A DNA stretch of 64,000 bases from PGYR01 sp046290495. Lineage in GTDB: Bacteria > Bacteroidota > Ignavibacteria > Kapaibacteriales > UBA2268. Positions 8,440 through 18,357 of the stretch are shown piece after piece (within the stretch, counting starts at the first letter, position 1; the number at the start of each line of letters is the position of its first letter). The stretch covers positions 806,001 to 870,000 of the forward strand of contig JBKAGT010000005.1 of NCBI GenBank assembly GCA_046290495.1, given 5' to 3'. A model generated the notes under the pieces. The model did no database searches. It worked only from the letters and a program-made list of their open reading frames with translations, and had not been told where the DNA came from. The position numbers were made by a program, and so were the translations under genes.

Positions 8440-11400
8440 ATGTCAAAACAAATTTTAATTATTATTGCCTCTCTGTTCTTGTTGTTACCGACTAATTCGC
8501 AGTCGCAAGAAAAGCCTGTTTTTAATATTACGGGATTAGAGACGGCTGAGTTTCCTTTAGTTAAAAGTTATATAATAGCTAAGAATGGTAGACAAAACCA
8601 AGATTACTACAGCGCACCACTTAATTTGCCTAATCCACCTGATTTTGATTTATTAGAAAACGGTGTTAGCAAAGATGAATCTTCTTTAGTTTTAAAATGT
8701 GAAGAAATTGAAGGATTGTTGCCTGTACACATAGCTTTAGTAGTAGATGCCTCACAGAGTATGTTTGAGTCTTGGAAGGGTGAAACTCGAGCAGATGTTC
8801 TTGAAAGAGCGGTTAATGAATTTATTGATTCAGTCAAGTTTGTTAATGGTACATCTATGCATATAGTTCCTTTTGCAGGAAATGAAACCGAAGCAAGAGT
8901 ATGGAGAGACTGGAACTTCACTGCTGAAGACGCAAAAGAAGATTTCAAAGTATATGACAGATTGAATGGTAGAACCGACTTTAATACACCAATGTTTGAA
9001 GAACCATCTGGTAAACATGTACTAGAGATTTTCAAATCTAAGCCAGCTTTTGATAGAAAAGTAGTAGTATTCTTGACAGATGGTGCTCATGATAATCCTA
9101 ATGGAAATAACCCATTCGAAAGAGAAAAAATAATAGAAGATTTACAAAGCAGAGGCATTGAATTTTATTCAGTAACTTTTGACCCTGATGCTTTTGATAG
9201 TGTTAATGACCTTAAAGACATCAGCCAGGCGACTGGTGGAATTTACACAAATGTAAATACTGAACAGGAACTACGTGATTATTGGAGAGCAATCACTGAT
9301 GATTTAAAATCTAGTACAGTTTGTTGGTTAGAATGGGAATCAAATTTAGAATGTGACGAAGTAACAGAAAGAGATGTGGATGTTACTTTCACAAGAACTA
9401 CTTATGAACCTATCCAAAGAACATTTAGCTATACTCCTCCAGAGGATAAAGCAATTGCTAGAGTTACAAGAGACAATGGAACATTATTTTTTGACAATAA
9501 TGGTGCAGTAACTCAGAACATAACTCTAACTGCAGAGGTTGGTGACTTTTCGATTACAGGTTTCAATATCACAAATAATGATAATAACTTTGAAATTCCA
9601 GAGTTTGACAACATGCCTGCGGGCGGTTTTGTATTGGATGAAGGAGATAGTAAGACTTTCGCTGTAAACTATATTAAAAACCCATCGGACGCTCCAAAAG
9701 ATTTCGATTTAGTTTTTGAAACAGATTTATGTCCTGTAGAACCTGTTGACTTAGTTGCACCTTGTGGTCCTGTAACACAAACTATTGATTTTGGAAATGT
9801 TAATTTAAGTGGTGGTACAGACTATGTTGCTACAAATGTCTTCACTAATAATTCAACAGAAGAAATCTCAGGTACAGTTACTTTAGAAGGTACAGACTAT
9901 ACTGAATTTGCTATAAAATCAGTAAATGGTAATGCAGGTGCAGATTTCACTTTAGGAGCTGGTGAAAGCATGGATGTTGAATTAACTATAACTCCAACTT
10001 CACCAGGGACTAAAACTGCTAATCTTAATTATGGTATTACGTCTGACTGTGGCGTTGCTACATCAAGCATAACTGCTAATGTTATAGAAGCTGATTTAGC
10101 TCTATCACCAATGAACTGGGATTTAGTCAGAGTAAACAATCCAGTTACGATGACATATACTATTACTAATACTAATGACAATGATGTAGAAATAGAATCA
10201 ATCACACTTTCGGACAATTCACAAGGATTTGCTCTTAGTGATGTAAGTGGTTCATTAACTAATCTAACTGCAAATGGTGGTGAAACTAGTTTTGATATTA
10301 CTTTCACACCAAACGTCGAAGGAAATATCAATGTTGATTTGATTGTAAAGCTTGCAAATAGAAATGAATCATTGTCTGCTAGATTATCGGGTATTGGATT
10401 CTTACCAGAAATTGAGGGTAATGATGTTACATTCACAAATGTGGAAGTAAATACAGCCGCTACTCCAGTTGATTTTGTTGTAACTAATAACTCTGATTTT
10501 GGTGTTATGGAAGTAAAAGACATAAGATTAAAAGCTGGAAGTGACAATGTATTTAATCTTGATTTGACAAACTTCACTACTGGTACTACACTTTCTAAAG
10601 GACAAACGATTACAATTCCTGTTAACTTCAACCCTACTTCTGTGGGAGTGAGTAACGGAGTAATAATAGTTGAAGCTGACAATATAGAAGGTCCTGAACC
10701 TGTTTCATTTGTTTTGAATGAATTTGATATAGTTGGTACATCTGTTCCAGGTGATGGTGTCACTTTGCCAGTAACTAACTTTGGTCCAATCCTTAGTTGT
10801 GAGTTAGAACCAAAAACGGTTACTTTAGAAAATAATACATCACAACAAGTAGATGTAAATTCAATTATAAATCAAACGAATATTAATTTTGAATTACCTG
10901 AAACTTCATTTTCAATTGCAGCTAATAGCAGCAGAGAAGTAACGATTAATTACATCCCAAGTGACATAGGTACTCACAATGCTAATGCGATTTTTACTTT
11001 CTCAGATGGATTTGAGGTAACTGCACCACTTGAAGGTGTAGCTATAACTGAAGCTGCAGATTTGATAGTATTTGACTCACCTGTTTATTCTACTGATTTA
11101 GGTAGAGATGCCAATGTAAACTTTAGTATTGACTTTAGTAGCTATGATATCAGACCAAATACTAATGCAAGTCAGTTAGTATTAACAATTGGTTACAATA
11201 GTACTACACACTATATGCTAACGCCAAGCATTACTTCTGATTTACCTATCACTCCTGTAGTTGATCTTTCAAACCAAAAAGATGATAATTTTATTACAGC
11301 TACATTTACAGGAAACATACCTGTTGATGAAGCTATCAATTTTGAAATGCCTTTATTGACAACGTTAGGAAATGATACTATGTCAGTTATTGATATCAGT

Positions 11401-11766
11401 GCTCAATTAGTAGATCTGAATTGTTTGACTATCAATGATGCATCAGTAGAGTCATATCTATTAGGTTGTAACTTATCTGGTTCATTGATTAATACTTCGG
11501 ATAATTCTAATGGATTTAGAATAAATGGTAAAAATCCAGCAGAAGATGTACTAAATTTAGAATATGAATTACCATTTGATTCTCCTGTTACTTTAGAAAT
11601 TTACTCCGCTTATGGAAATAAAGTTAAAACTGTTGAGCTTACAAATGCAAAACAAGGTTTTAACGATATTGATTTGGACATATCCGATTTAGCATCAGGC
11701 ACTTATCTAGTTAGCTATAAGTCGAATACTTATCAAGAAAGTATCAGGTTTATCAAAATTAAGTAA
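8440..11766 (+). CDS. VWA-domain cell-surface protein with Ig-like repeats and T9SS sorting domain
   Basis: Secreted 1108-residue protein. Order: signal peptide (1-22), von Willebrand A domain about 90-290 with the metal-site motif DASQS and later FLTDGAH, then several roughly 110-residue beta-sandwich units of the choice-of-anchor/ASPM-HYDIN type (recurrent I.F..VN, ADFTLGAGESMDVELTI, ITIPVNFNP). The last part is a type A T9SS C-terminal domain (about 1030-1108) with NPAEDVLNLEYEL, LASGTYLVSY and a basic end. It is probably exported by T9SS and anchored to the cell surface, with a role in adhesion or protein binding. The exact ligand is unknown. A strong terminator follows. Confidence 0.85.
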   Translation: MSKQILIIIASLFLLLPTNSQSQEKPVFNITGLETAEFPLVKSYIIAKNGRQNQDYYSAPLNLPNPPDFDLLENGVSKDESSLVLKCEEIEGLLPVHIALVVDASQSMFESWKGETRADVLERAVNEFIDSVKFVNGTSMHIVPFAGNETEARVWRDWNFTAEDAKEDFKVYDRLNGRTDFNTPMFEEPSGKHVLEIFKSKPAFDRKVVVFLTDGAHDNPNGNNPFEREKIIEDLQSRGIEFYSVTFDPDAFDSVNDLKDISQATGGIYTNVNTEQELRDYWRAITDDLKSSTVCWLEWESNLECDEVTERDVDVTFTRTTYEPIQRTFSYTPPEDKAIARVTRDNGTLFFDNNGAVTQNITLTAEVGDFSITGFNITNNDNNFEIPEFDNMPAGGFVLDEGDSKTFAVNYIKNPSDAPKDFDLVFETDLCPVEPVDLVAPCGPVTQTIDFGNVNLSGGTDYVATNVFTNNSTEEISGTVTLEGTDYTEFAIKSVNGNAGADFTLGAGESMDVELTITPTSPGTKTANLNYGITSDCGVATSSITANVIEADLALSPMNWDLVRVNNPVTMTYTITNTNDNDVEIESITLSDNSQGFALSDVSGSLTNLTANGGETSFDITFTPNVEGNINVDLIVKLANRNESLSARLSGIGFLPEIEGNDVTFTNVEVNTAATPVDFVVTNNSDFGVMEVKDIRLKAGSDNVFNLDLTNFTTGTTLSKGQTITIPVNFNPTSVGVSNGVIIVEADNIEGPEPVSFVLNEFDIVGTSVPGDGVTLPVTNFGPILSCELEPKTVTLENNTSQQVDVNSIINQTNINFELPETSFSIAANSSREVTINYIPSDIGTHNANAIFTFSDGFEVTAPLEGVAITEAADLIVFDSPVYSTDLGRDANVNFSIDFSSYDIRPNTNASQLVLTIGYNSTTHYMLTPSITSDLPITPVVDLSNQKDDNFITATFTGNIPVDEAINFEMPLLTTLGNDTMSVIDISAQLVDLNCLTINDASVESYLLGCNLSGSLINTSDNSNGFRINGKNPAEDVLNLEYELPFDSPVTLEIYSAYGNKVKTVELTNAKQGFNDIDLDISDLASGTYLVSYKSNTYQESIRFIKIK

Positions 11767-11795
11767 AGATAAATGCACATAGAATAGATTTAATT

Positions 11796-11825
11796 AGCGG
11801 GTTTTAATAGCCCGCTTTTTTTATG
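11796..11825 (+). terminator. Terminator of the VWA/T9SS gene
   Basis: Stem AGCGGG (11796-11801) / CCCGCT (11811-11816), 9-nt loop, then a T-run. Confidence 0.85.
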
Positions 11826-11875
11826 TAATTAATTGTATTATTTTTGAATAGTTAGTTTATCCAAAGAGAAGAAAA

Positions 11876-12940
11876 ATGATTGATAAAATAAGCGAAATAT
11901 TAGGTGACAAGTCTGAATCATTATTAGGTTTTGATTCACCAAAAATTGATAAATCTAGATTGCATTTACCATCTCCAAATTTTGTAGATGATATATTCAT
12001 CCAATCTGACAGAAATAATAGAGTTTTAGGTAATTTGGAATGGATATTCCAAACTGGTAGACTAGCCGGAACTGGCTATACTTCTATATTACCTGTTGAC
12101 CAAGGAATAGAGCACAGTGGTAGCGCTAGTTTCACTAAAAACCCTGACTACTTTGATCCTGAGAATATTGTTAAGTTAGCGATAGAAGGTGGTTGTAATG
12201 CAGTTGCTTCTACTTTTGGTGTATTGGGTATGGTTTCTCGTAAATATGCGCATAAAATTCCATTCATTGTGAAAATTAATCACAATGAGCTCATGACTTC
12301 TCCAAATACATTTGATCAAATTATGTTTGGTAGTGTTGACAGAGCTTATGAAATGGGTGCAGCAGCAGTGGGTGCTACTATCTACTTTGGCTCTGAAGAA
12401 AGTAATGCTCAGATAGTGGAAGTTGCTGAAGCATTCGAAAGAGCTCATGAATTAGGAATGGCTACTGTTCTTTGGTGTTACTTAAGAAACAATGACTTTA
12501 AGAAAGGTGAAGACTATCACGCTTCATCTGATTTGACAGCTCAAGCAAATCACTTAGGTGTTACTATACAAGCAGATATAATCAAGCAGAAACAACCAAC
12601 TAACAATGGTGGTTACATCGCAATGAATGAAGCTGGTGTTAGCTATGGTAAATATGATAAATCAATGTACGAAAATTTGATTTCTGATCATCCAATTGAT
12701 TTGACAAGATACCAAGTAGCAAATTGTTATATGGGTAGAGCTGGTTTGATTAATAGTGGTGGTGCTTCTGGCAACAATGACTTGCAAGATGCTGTTGCTA
12801 CTGCCGTAATCAACAAGCGTGCTGGTGGCATAGGTTTAATTTCTGGTAGAAAGGCATTCCAAAGACCAATAAATGAAGGCGTTGAGTTGCTAAATGCGAT
12901 TCAAGATGTTTATTTATCAGATGAAATTACTATAGTATAA
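11876..12940 (+). CDS. fbaB: Class I fructose-bisphosphate aldolase
   Basis: DhnA/FbaB-type Schiff-base aldolase (354 aa, usual length about 350) that cleaves fructose 1,6-bisphosphate into dihydroxyacetone phosphate and glyceraldehyde 3-phosphate in the cytoplasm. Recognised by SILPVDQGIEHSG near 63-75, EGGCNAVASTFGVLG, and a lysine-bearing strand IPFIVKINHNELM. The C-terminal phosphate-binding glycines are in GGASGNND and AGGIGLISGRKAFQRP. It is transcribed alone, between two terminators. Needs no metal, unlike class II enzymes. Confidence 0.93.
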   Translation: MIDKISEILGDKSESLLGFDSPKIDKSRLHLPSPNFVDDIFIQSDRNNRVLGNLEWIFQTGRLAGTGYTSILPVDQGIEHSGSASFTKNPDYFDPENIVKLAIEGGCNAVASTFGVLGMVSRKYAHKIPFIVKINHNELMTSPNTFDQIMFGSVDRAYEMGAAAVGATIYFGSEESNAQIVEVAEAFERAHELGMATVLWCYLRNNDFKKGEDYHASSDLTAQANHLGVTIQADIIKQKQPTNNGGYIAMNEAGVSYGKYDKSMYENLISDHPIDLTRYQVANCYMGRAGLINSGGASGNNDLQDAVATAVINKRAGGIGLISGRKAFQRPINEGVELLNAIQDVYLSDEITIV

Positions 12941-12967
12941 TAGTCAATTGAAATAAGAGAATTTTAC

Positions 12968-12996
12968 AATCCCTTCGTTTGAAGGGATTTTTATTT
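12968..12996 (+). terminator. Terminator of the aldolase gene
   Basis: Perfect stem AATCCCTTC (12968-12976) / GAAGGGATT (12981-12989) with a GTTT loop and T-rich tail. It covers the TTG at 12979, which argues against that codon as the start of the next gene. Confidence 0.85.
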
Positions 12997-13002
12997 GATG
13001 AC

Positions 13003-14352
13003 ATGATATTTTCCAAAGAATATAAAAATCATTACAAAGAGAATTTCCGAATTGGAATGCCAGTTGTATTGGGCCAAATTGGTCACATGGCTACTTCATT
13101 AGTAGACAATGCAATGGTTGGGAATATTAGCAGCGTACAGTTAGCTGCGTCGTCTCTTGCTAATACTGTATTTATAATGATATATATATTTGGAATTGGT
13201 CTTTCTATTGGTTTGACTCCTGCAGTGGGCAAAGCTTATGGGAATGAAAAGCATGGTCAGATTGCTTACTATCTAAAAAGTGGAAAGTTCATTTACCTAT
13301 GGACTGGGTTTATTCTTACCTTAGTTATGGTGATTGCATCATATTTTTTCGATAAGCTAAATCAACCGCCTGATGTAGTAGAATATGCTATCCCCTACTT
13401 CCTGACGCTTTCCATTTCAATGGTGCCGTTCATGTACTTCATGTCACTCAAACAGTTTTCTGAGGGAGTTACATTGACTAAACCAGCTATGTGGGCGGGT
13501 TTAGCAGGGAATCTCATCAATATTGTTCTTAATTATTTACTCATATACGGTGAGTTTGGATTCCCACGTTTGGAGCTGTTTGGTGCTGGTATAGCTACTA
13601 CTATTTCTCGTTCTCTTATGGGACTTTTTATGTTCTATATTATAAGTAAAGATGAAAGAGTAGCAAGATATTTGAGAGCTGCAAAAAGACTTACAATCCG
13701 AAAAGAAAGTATAATAGATTTGTTAAAAATTGGAGTACCTATTGGGTTTCAATTTGTGTTGGAGATTAGCTCATTCGTAATCGCAACGTTCATGATGGGT
13801 TGGATTGGTACTTTCCCTCTAGCGGCGCATCAAATTGCAGTTAGTTTAAGTGCCCTTGCATTTTTAACTGTTACTGGTGTTGCTACTGCTGCTACAATAA
13901 GAGTAAGTAACTTTGTAGGGAATAAAAGATTTGACAAAATGCGAAGTGCTGGATTCTCAACATATATCATGGGGCTTGCTATAATGACATTCACTGCATT
14001 ATGCTTCATATTCTTAGGCAGACCTATCTCAATGATTTTCACTAATGACGAAGTCGTGCTAGCTATTTCAACACAATTACTAATGATAGCCGGATTCTTT
14101 CAAATTGTAGATGGTGCCCAAGCTGTGGGCTTAGGTGTTCTTCGTGGTTTGGAAGATGTAAAGATACCTACTATTATAATTATAATAGCTTATTGGGGGC
14201 TGAGCATACCTTTATCTTACATTTTTGCTTTCACTCTAGACATGGGTCCTGAAGGAATATGGTATGGTCTTTTAGCTGGATTAAGTTTCTCAGGTATTTT
14301 CCTATTCCTTAGATTTTTACACTACTCAAAGCAATTACCAACAACTAAATAG
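13003..14352 (+). CDS. MATE family efflux transporter
   Basis: Twelve-helix inner-membrane protein of 449 residues in the MATE/DinF-NorM superfamily, which expels drugs or metabolites using Na+ or H+ gradients. The N-terminal block RIGMPVVLGQIGHMATSLVD with VDNAMVG, and the matching second-half block IGVPIGFQFVLEISSF with AAHQIAVSL, show the internal two-fold repeat of MATE proteins. The start is placed at ATG 13003 because the in-frame TTG at 12979 lies in the preceding terminator. The last 8 bases overlap the convergent gene. Substrate unknown. Confidence 0.9.
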   Translation: MIFSKEYKNHYKENFRIGMPVVLGQIGHMATSLVDNAMVGNISSVQLAASSLANTVFIMIYIFGIGLSIGLTPAVGKAYGNEKHGQIAYYLKSGKFIYLWTGFILTLVMVIASYFFDKLNQPPDVVEYAIPYFLTLSISMVPFMYFMSLKQFSEGVTLTKPAMWAGLAGNLINIVLNYLLIYGEFGFPRLELFGAGIATTISRSLMGLFMFYIISKDERVARYLRAAKRLTIRKESIIDLLKIGVPIGFQFVLEISSFVIATFMMGWIGTFPLAAHQIAVSLSALAFLTVTGVATAATIRVSNFVGNKRFDKMRSAGFSTYIMGLAIMTFTALCFIFLGRPISMIFTNDEVVLAISTQLLMIAGFFQIVDGAQAVGLGVLRGLEDVKIPTIIIIIAYWGLSIPLSYIFAFTLDMGPEGIWYGLLAGLSFSGIFLFLRFLHYSKQLPTTK

Positions 14353-15301
14353 CTACACTGTAACTTATAGTAGCAACTATTGCTCTTGTTAACCCATCTG
14401 CTCTTACTGTTCTTGTAATTACTGGGAATCCTAGGTTCAGTTTGAAAGAGCTAATATCACTTACTTTATAATTCATACTTCCTATAATATTGAGTGTCAA
14501 ACCATCAGAGTCGTTAATTTCAACATCCTCTCCAGTTAGCTCGCTTTCATATACAGAGTTTTCTAATCTATATACTGGGAGTATACCCCCCATCACTTTC
14601 AAATCATCGTTAAGGTCGAAGAATTTTTCAATTTTCAGCATTACATCACTACCGCGCTTGAATTTTCTTGATGGTTCGTATATGCCTCTATTTTCGAAAT
14701 ACTCTTCTGATTCAGGAGAAAATTCTTCGAAAACTATATCATTTGTAAATGAATTTTCATTTCTATTTAGAGGTGTTTGAACACCAGTAGTGAACTGCCA
14801 TTCTCCAGCTCTAAGTGATGTCAAAAATATCAGGTCATTTGTACCCATGCTAGTTTGGTTTACCATTGGCATAGGTAACCCATTTTCATTTTTCAAATCA
14901 GCATTGTTTGTAGCAATCTTTCCACCAAAAGTTGTATTCCAACTAATATCATCATCATTATACCAGTTAGTTGAAAGTGTGATTAGTACATCACCAAGTC
15001 CACTAGTTGAACCCAAATCACCAGAAGTAATTACAAAAGGCACACCAGCAGAAATAGAAAAATCATCAGAGCTATAACTAAAACTAACACCAGTGGAATT
15101 GATAAGAACTGAATTATCACCAATCCCAATCGAATTAGATAAGGATAGATTCATATTAGAACTCTCTTTGGTACTATCCAAAGTACTATGTCCCCCATCA
15201 ATTGAGCACAAGCCAGCATCAGAACAACCTTGAGAGTAGCTGATTTTAGAAACTAATAGCATTGAAATAATAACACAAATAGCTAGGATATTCTTATTCA
15301 T
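14345..15301 (-). CDS. Putative outer-membrane beta-barrel protein
   Basis: 318 residues with a clear signal peptide ending in SYSQ, followed by a cysteine pair in QGCSDAGLCSIDGGHS. The rest consists of alternating amphipathic beta-strands with Asn/Asp-rich turns, such as FSISAGVPFVI, DVLITLSTNWY, WNTTFGGKIAT and FKLNLGFPV, ending with an aromatic-poor strand SYSVAI. This pattern suits an outer-membrane barrel. I have the impression that the CSDAG(L/F)C start is shared by a Bacteroidetes family but cannot name a function. It overlaps the convergent MATE gene by 8 bases. Confidence 0.6.
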   Translation of the reverse strand: MNKNILAICVIISMLLVSKISYSQGCSDAGLCSIDGGHSTLDSTKESSNMNLSLSNSIGIGDNSVLINSTGVSFSYSSDDFSISAGVPFVITSGDLGSTSGLGDVLITLSTNWYNDDDISWNTTFGGKIATNNADLKNENGLPMPMVNQTSMGTNDLIFLTSLRAGEWQFTTGVQTPLNRNENSFTNDIVFEEFSPESEEYFENRGIYEPSRKFKRGSDVMLKIEKFFDLNDDLKVMGGILPVYRLENSVYESELTGEDVEINDSDGLTLNIIGSMNYKVSDISSFKLNLGFPVITRTVRADGLTRAIVATISYSVAI

Positions 15302-15415
15302 AATTTTATTTTTAATAGTTTTAAATAGTTAATGATAATATAACATATTTTTTTGAAAAATGTTTTGCATATTAAAAAAATATCCTTAAGTTTGTATTCA
15401 ATTTTTTGACGCACT

Positions 15416-15487
15416 GGTCCCTTCGTCTAGTGGTTAGGACTCCGCCCTTTCACGGCGGCAACAGGGGTTCAAATCCCCTAGGGATCA
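15416..15487 (+). tRNA. tRNA-Glu (UUC)
   Basis: Full cloverleaf: acceptor GGTCCCT (15416-15422) pairs with AGGGATC before the discriminator A. The anticodon stem CCGCC/GGCGG holds the loop CTTTCAC, giving anticodon TTC. The T-arm GGGGTTCAAATCCCC is canonical. The 3' CCA is not encoded. Confidence 0.95.
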
Positions 15488-15497
15488 CATGAGAAAA

Positions 15498-15530
15498 AGC
15501 CAATCTATTTATTTAGATTGGCTTTTTTTT
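15498..15530 (+). terminator. Terminator after tRNA-Glu
   Basis: Stem AGCCAATCT (15498-15506) / AGATTGGCT (15515-15523) with an 8-nt loop, followed by eight T. Confidence 0.85.
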
Positions 15531-15685
15531 GGAATTTAGAAATAATTATGTTGTTAAATTTATATATGTATTTGAATTAATAGTATAATTGACTATTATG
15601 AAAATAATTTTATTCTAATAATAACAAAACAAAAGGATTATAAGCTAATTCCATCCAAGGAAGTCTTGCAAGACTTAAAAGAATT

Positions 15686-17491
15686 ATGCAAATCGATCAA
15701 TCTATATCTTCAACAAGTAAGTCCATTGCGGTTTTACCTTTTGTGAATATGAGTTCCGACCCTGAGAACGAATACTTTAGCGATGGAATAACAGAAGAAA
15801 TAATAAACGCCCTCACTACTGTAAAGGACTTGAAGGTCATTGCCCGCACATCTTCTTTTGCTTTCAAGAATAAAAATATAGACGTTCGAACCATTGGAGA
15901 GAAATTAGGAGTATGCACTGTTTTGGAAGGCAGTGTCAGAAAGTCCAATAATAGAATTCGTATTACAGCGCAACTAATCAACACTGATGATGGCACCCAC
16001 TTTTGGTCAAAGAATTTCGATAGAGATTATGAGGACATATTCGCTATTCAAGATGAAATAAGCTTACAAATTGCTGATAAGATTAGAGAGAATTTTGGTC
16101 ATCTTAATATAAATAAGAGTCTGATTAAAGCTCCTACCCAAAGTATGGAGGCCTATGACCTCTATCTTAAAGGACGTTATCAGCATTTAATGTGGGACGG
16201 AGAAGGAATCAGAAATGCAGTAAAGCTCTATGAACAATGTGTAACTATAGACCCTTCATTTGCTTCACCTTACTTTGGTTTAGGCTACAGCTATGCTATG
16301 TACGGTTCTTGGGGAAATAACCCAGAACTTTTAAAGTTATCAGAAGAAAATCTTAAAAAAGGTTTTAAACTGGACAAAGATTCTTACATTGGTTATTTTG
16401 GAGAAGCGACATTACTTTTTTGGGGTAAATGGGATTTTATAAATGGTCATAATACTTTTCAAAAAGCGATAAAACTTAATCCATCCTACACAGAGGCAGA
16501 AGAAGGTCTATGCGAATTGTATACAGCAATTGGTTATTTTGACAAGGCTCTTTGGCATGCTGATAAAATTTTAAAAATAAATCCACTTTCTCCAAATCAT
16601 TATTTCACAAAAGCAAATATTTTTTATTTGAAAGAGGACTATGAAAATGCATTGAAATGTATTGAGACCTCATTGAGCATCAACCCAGATTTTACTCATC
16701 CCATTGCACTAAAACAGCTCTGCCTAATTCTTAAAGGAGATTATGAACAACTAAATGACTACTTAGAAAAAACTCCTTTGGCAGAAAAACCTGAAGAGTG
16801 TAGAGTTTTATATAAATTTGTAAACCCAGAAGTGAAGACTGATATTGATATAAGCAATGTAAGTGCAATGATAAAAGAAGATCCCGGAGGGACACTTCTA
16901 CCTTGGCAACTTTTTTTATTAGTCCATATGGGTAAACACGAAATGGCTTTGGACTTTTTGGAAGATAATGTCAAGACACGTTCCGGTCAAATTATTAACT
17001 TTATGAATATCCCGTTACTTAAACCATTACACCAATATAAGCGATTCCAGAATCTAGTACAAGATACTTTCCGAGCAGAACTGCTTCCATCATATTCCGA
17101 AATTGAAATACAAGACGCTCCTTCCAAAGCACTAATGACCGCTACTGAAATCAGTATTGCCCTAGAAAATTTTGAAAAAGGAATGAGAGAAGAAAAGTGG
17201 TTTCTGAACTCCTCATTAACTTTACGCTCACTTGCTGAGAATTTAAATATCAGCAGCAACAAACTGTCATGGTTGCTGAATGAAAGAGTTGGTCAAAATT
17301 TCAATGAATACATCAACAGTTTTCGTTTGAATCACTTCAAAGAAAATGCTCTAAATCCCGCTAATGAATATCTTACACTATTAGGATTAGCTTTTGAAAG
17401 TGGATTTAGTTCTAAATCTGTATTCAATTCTTACTTTAAAAAAACTGAAGGGATTACACCAAAAGCTTGGTTGAAATCTAAAAAAATTTAA
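15686..17491 (+). CDS. TolB-like / TPR / AraC-type HTH regulator
   Basis: A 601-residue one-polypeptide regulator. Residues 13-150 form the TolB/FlgO-like domain common in adenylate-cyclase-type fusions (KSIAVLPFVNMSSDPENEYF, FSDGITEEIINAL, VLEGSVRKS, LINTDDGTHFWS). Residues about 155-400 are TPR-like helical pairs. The last 95 residues are an AraC HTH pair (LRSLAENLNISSNKLSWLLN and ALESGFSSKSVF-like second helix). No membrane segment is seen. It presumably senses a protein or ligand through the N-terminal and TPR parts and controls unknown promoters. Just upstream another frame reads PSKEVLQDLKELCKSIN with no start codon, so the true N-terminus is slightly uncertain. Confidence 0.8.
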   Translation: MQIDQSISSTSKSIAVLPFVNMSSDPENEYFSDGITEEIINALTTVKDLKVIARTSSFAFKNKNIDVRTIGEKLGVCTVLEGSVRKSNNRIRITAQLINTDDGTHFWSKNFDRDYEDIFAIQDEISLQIADKIRENFGHLNINKSLIKAPTQSMEAYDLYLKGRYQHLMWDGEGIRNAVKLYEQCVTIDPSFASPYFGLGYSYAMYGSWGNNPELLKLSEENLKKGFKLDKDSYIGYFGEATLLFWGKWDFINGHNTFQKAIKLNPSYTEAEEGLCELYTAIGYFDKALWHADKILKINPLSPNHYFTKANIFYLKEDYENALKCIETSLSINPDFTHPIALKQLCLILKGDYEQLNDYLEKTPLAEKPEECRVLYKFVNPEVKTDIDISNVSAMIKEDPGGTLLPWQLFLLVHMGKHEMALDFLEDNVKTRSGQIINFMNIPLLKPLHQYKRFQNLVQDTFRAELLPSYSEIEIQDAPSKALMTATEISIALENFEKGMREEKWFLNSSLTLRSLAENLNISSNKLSWLLNERVGQNFNEYINSFRLNHFKENALNPANEYLTLLGLAFESGFSSKSVFNSYFKKTEGITPKAWLKSKKI

Positions 17492-17685
17492 ACTTTTTCA
17501 AAGGTTCTAAATCTCACTAATCAGTCCGTAATTATATTTCAGGACGATTCGCCTTCCTTATCTCACGAATTTTGTAACATAAATTAAATTAATCAGAGCA
17601 AATTGATATCTGAATAGTATTAAATCCCAGATACTTAACTAATCAAAAAAGGGATTGAATTTTTTAAAACTAAATTCTAAGCATT

Positions 17686-18255
17686 ATGAAAAAATTAATA
17701 ATTATCTTAATCTTTTGTGGATTAACTGTAACCGCAAAATCACAAAACGCAAGTGTAGAAAATACAACTTTCGGCATACAAACTGGTGTTTTAGGGTTGT
17801 GGGCATATAATGAGACAAAATTATCAAACTCTATAGCATTTAGAACTGAGATTGGTTTTGATTTTGGTATATGGGAAACTACCTATTATGATGATTTTGA
17901 TTCTCCATTTATCCAAACACCTGTTTTTGTTCTTGAGCCAAGATTCTACTACAATCTTGAAAGCCGTTATAATGATTCTGAAAGAATTGATGGAAATAGT
18001 GGCAACTTCATTGCTATAAAGATGAGTGGTCATCCTGATTGGTTTGTCTTATTCAACCCTGATGATGCTCCTGTTGTAAGTGATTTAGCTATTATTCCAA
18101 CCTGGGGAATTAGGCGTAATATTGGGGATCACTTTAACTATGAAGCTGGAATAGGCGTAGGATATAGTTTTACATTTGCTAAAAGAGCTGGATATTCTGA
18201 AAACAAAGGTGAAATAGAACTAAATATGCACCTAAGAATTGGGTATAGATTTTAA
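17686..18255 (+). CDS. Exported protein, probable small outer-membrane barrel
   Basis: 189 residues with a signal peptide (MKKLIIILIFCGLTVTAKS). It carries beta-strand features of small outer-membrane barrels: TTFGIQTGVLGLWAYNETKL, a matching C-terminal strand ELNMHLRIGYRF that ends in Phe as barrel proteins do, and FNYEAGIGVGYSFTF. Not recognised as a named family. It stands between the AraC-type regulator and a serine hydrolase on the same strand, with sizeable gaps on both sides. Function unknown. Confidence 0.6.
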   Translation: MKKLIIILIFCGLTVTAKSQNASVENTTFGIQTGVLGLWAYNETKLSNSIAFRTEIGFDFGIWETTYYDDFDSPFIQTPVFVLEPRFYYNLESRYNDSERIDGNSGNFIAIKMSGHPDWFVLFNPDDAPVVSDLAIIPTWGIRRNIGDHFNYEAGIGVGYSFTFAKRAGYSENKGEIELNMHLRIGYRF

Positions 18256-18357
18256 AATAACTATAATGTTATTTGGCATCTATTTGGAAGTTAGCTTAAT
18301 AGTTTATTTGAAATATAATGAGCCAAGCTACAACCTATAAAAAATATAATCAATGCT

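Noticed and set aside
10029..10763. Long minus-strand open frame (244 codons) inside the VWA/T9SS gene
   Set aside because: It is antisense to a well-supported coding region, has low-complexity Ser/Thr/Val-rich sequence and no homology-like motif; a by-product of the codon use of the plus-strand gene.
12979..13002. TTG start for the MATE gene at 12979
   Set aside because: The codon lies in the stem of the aldolase terminator; the ATG at 13003 fits better.
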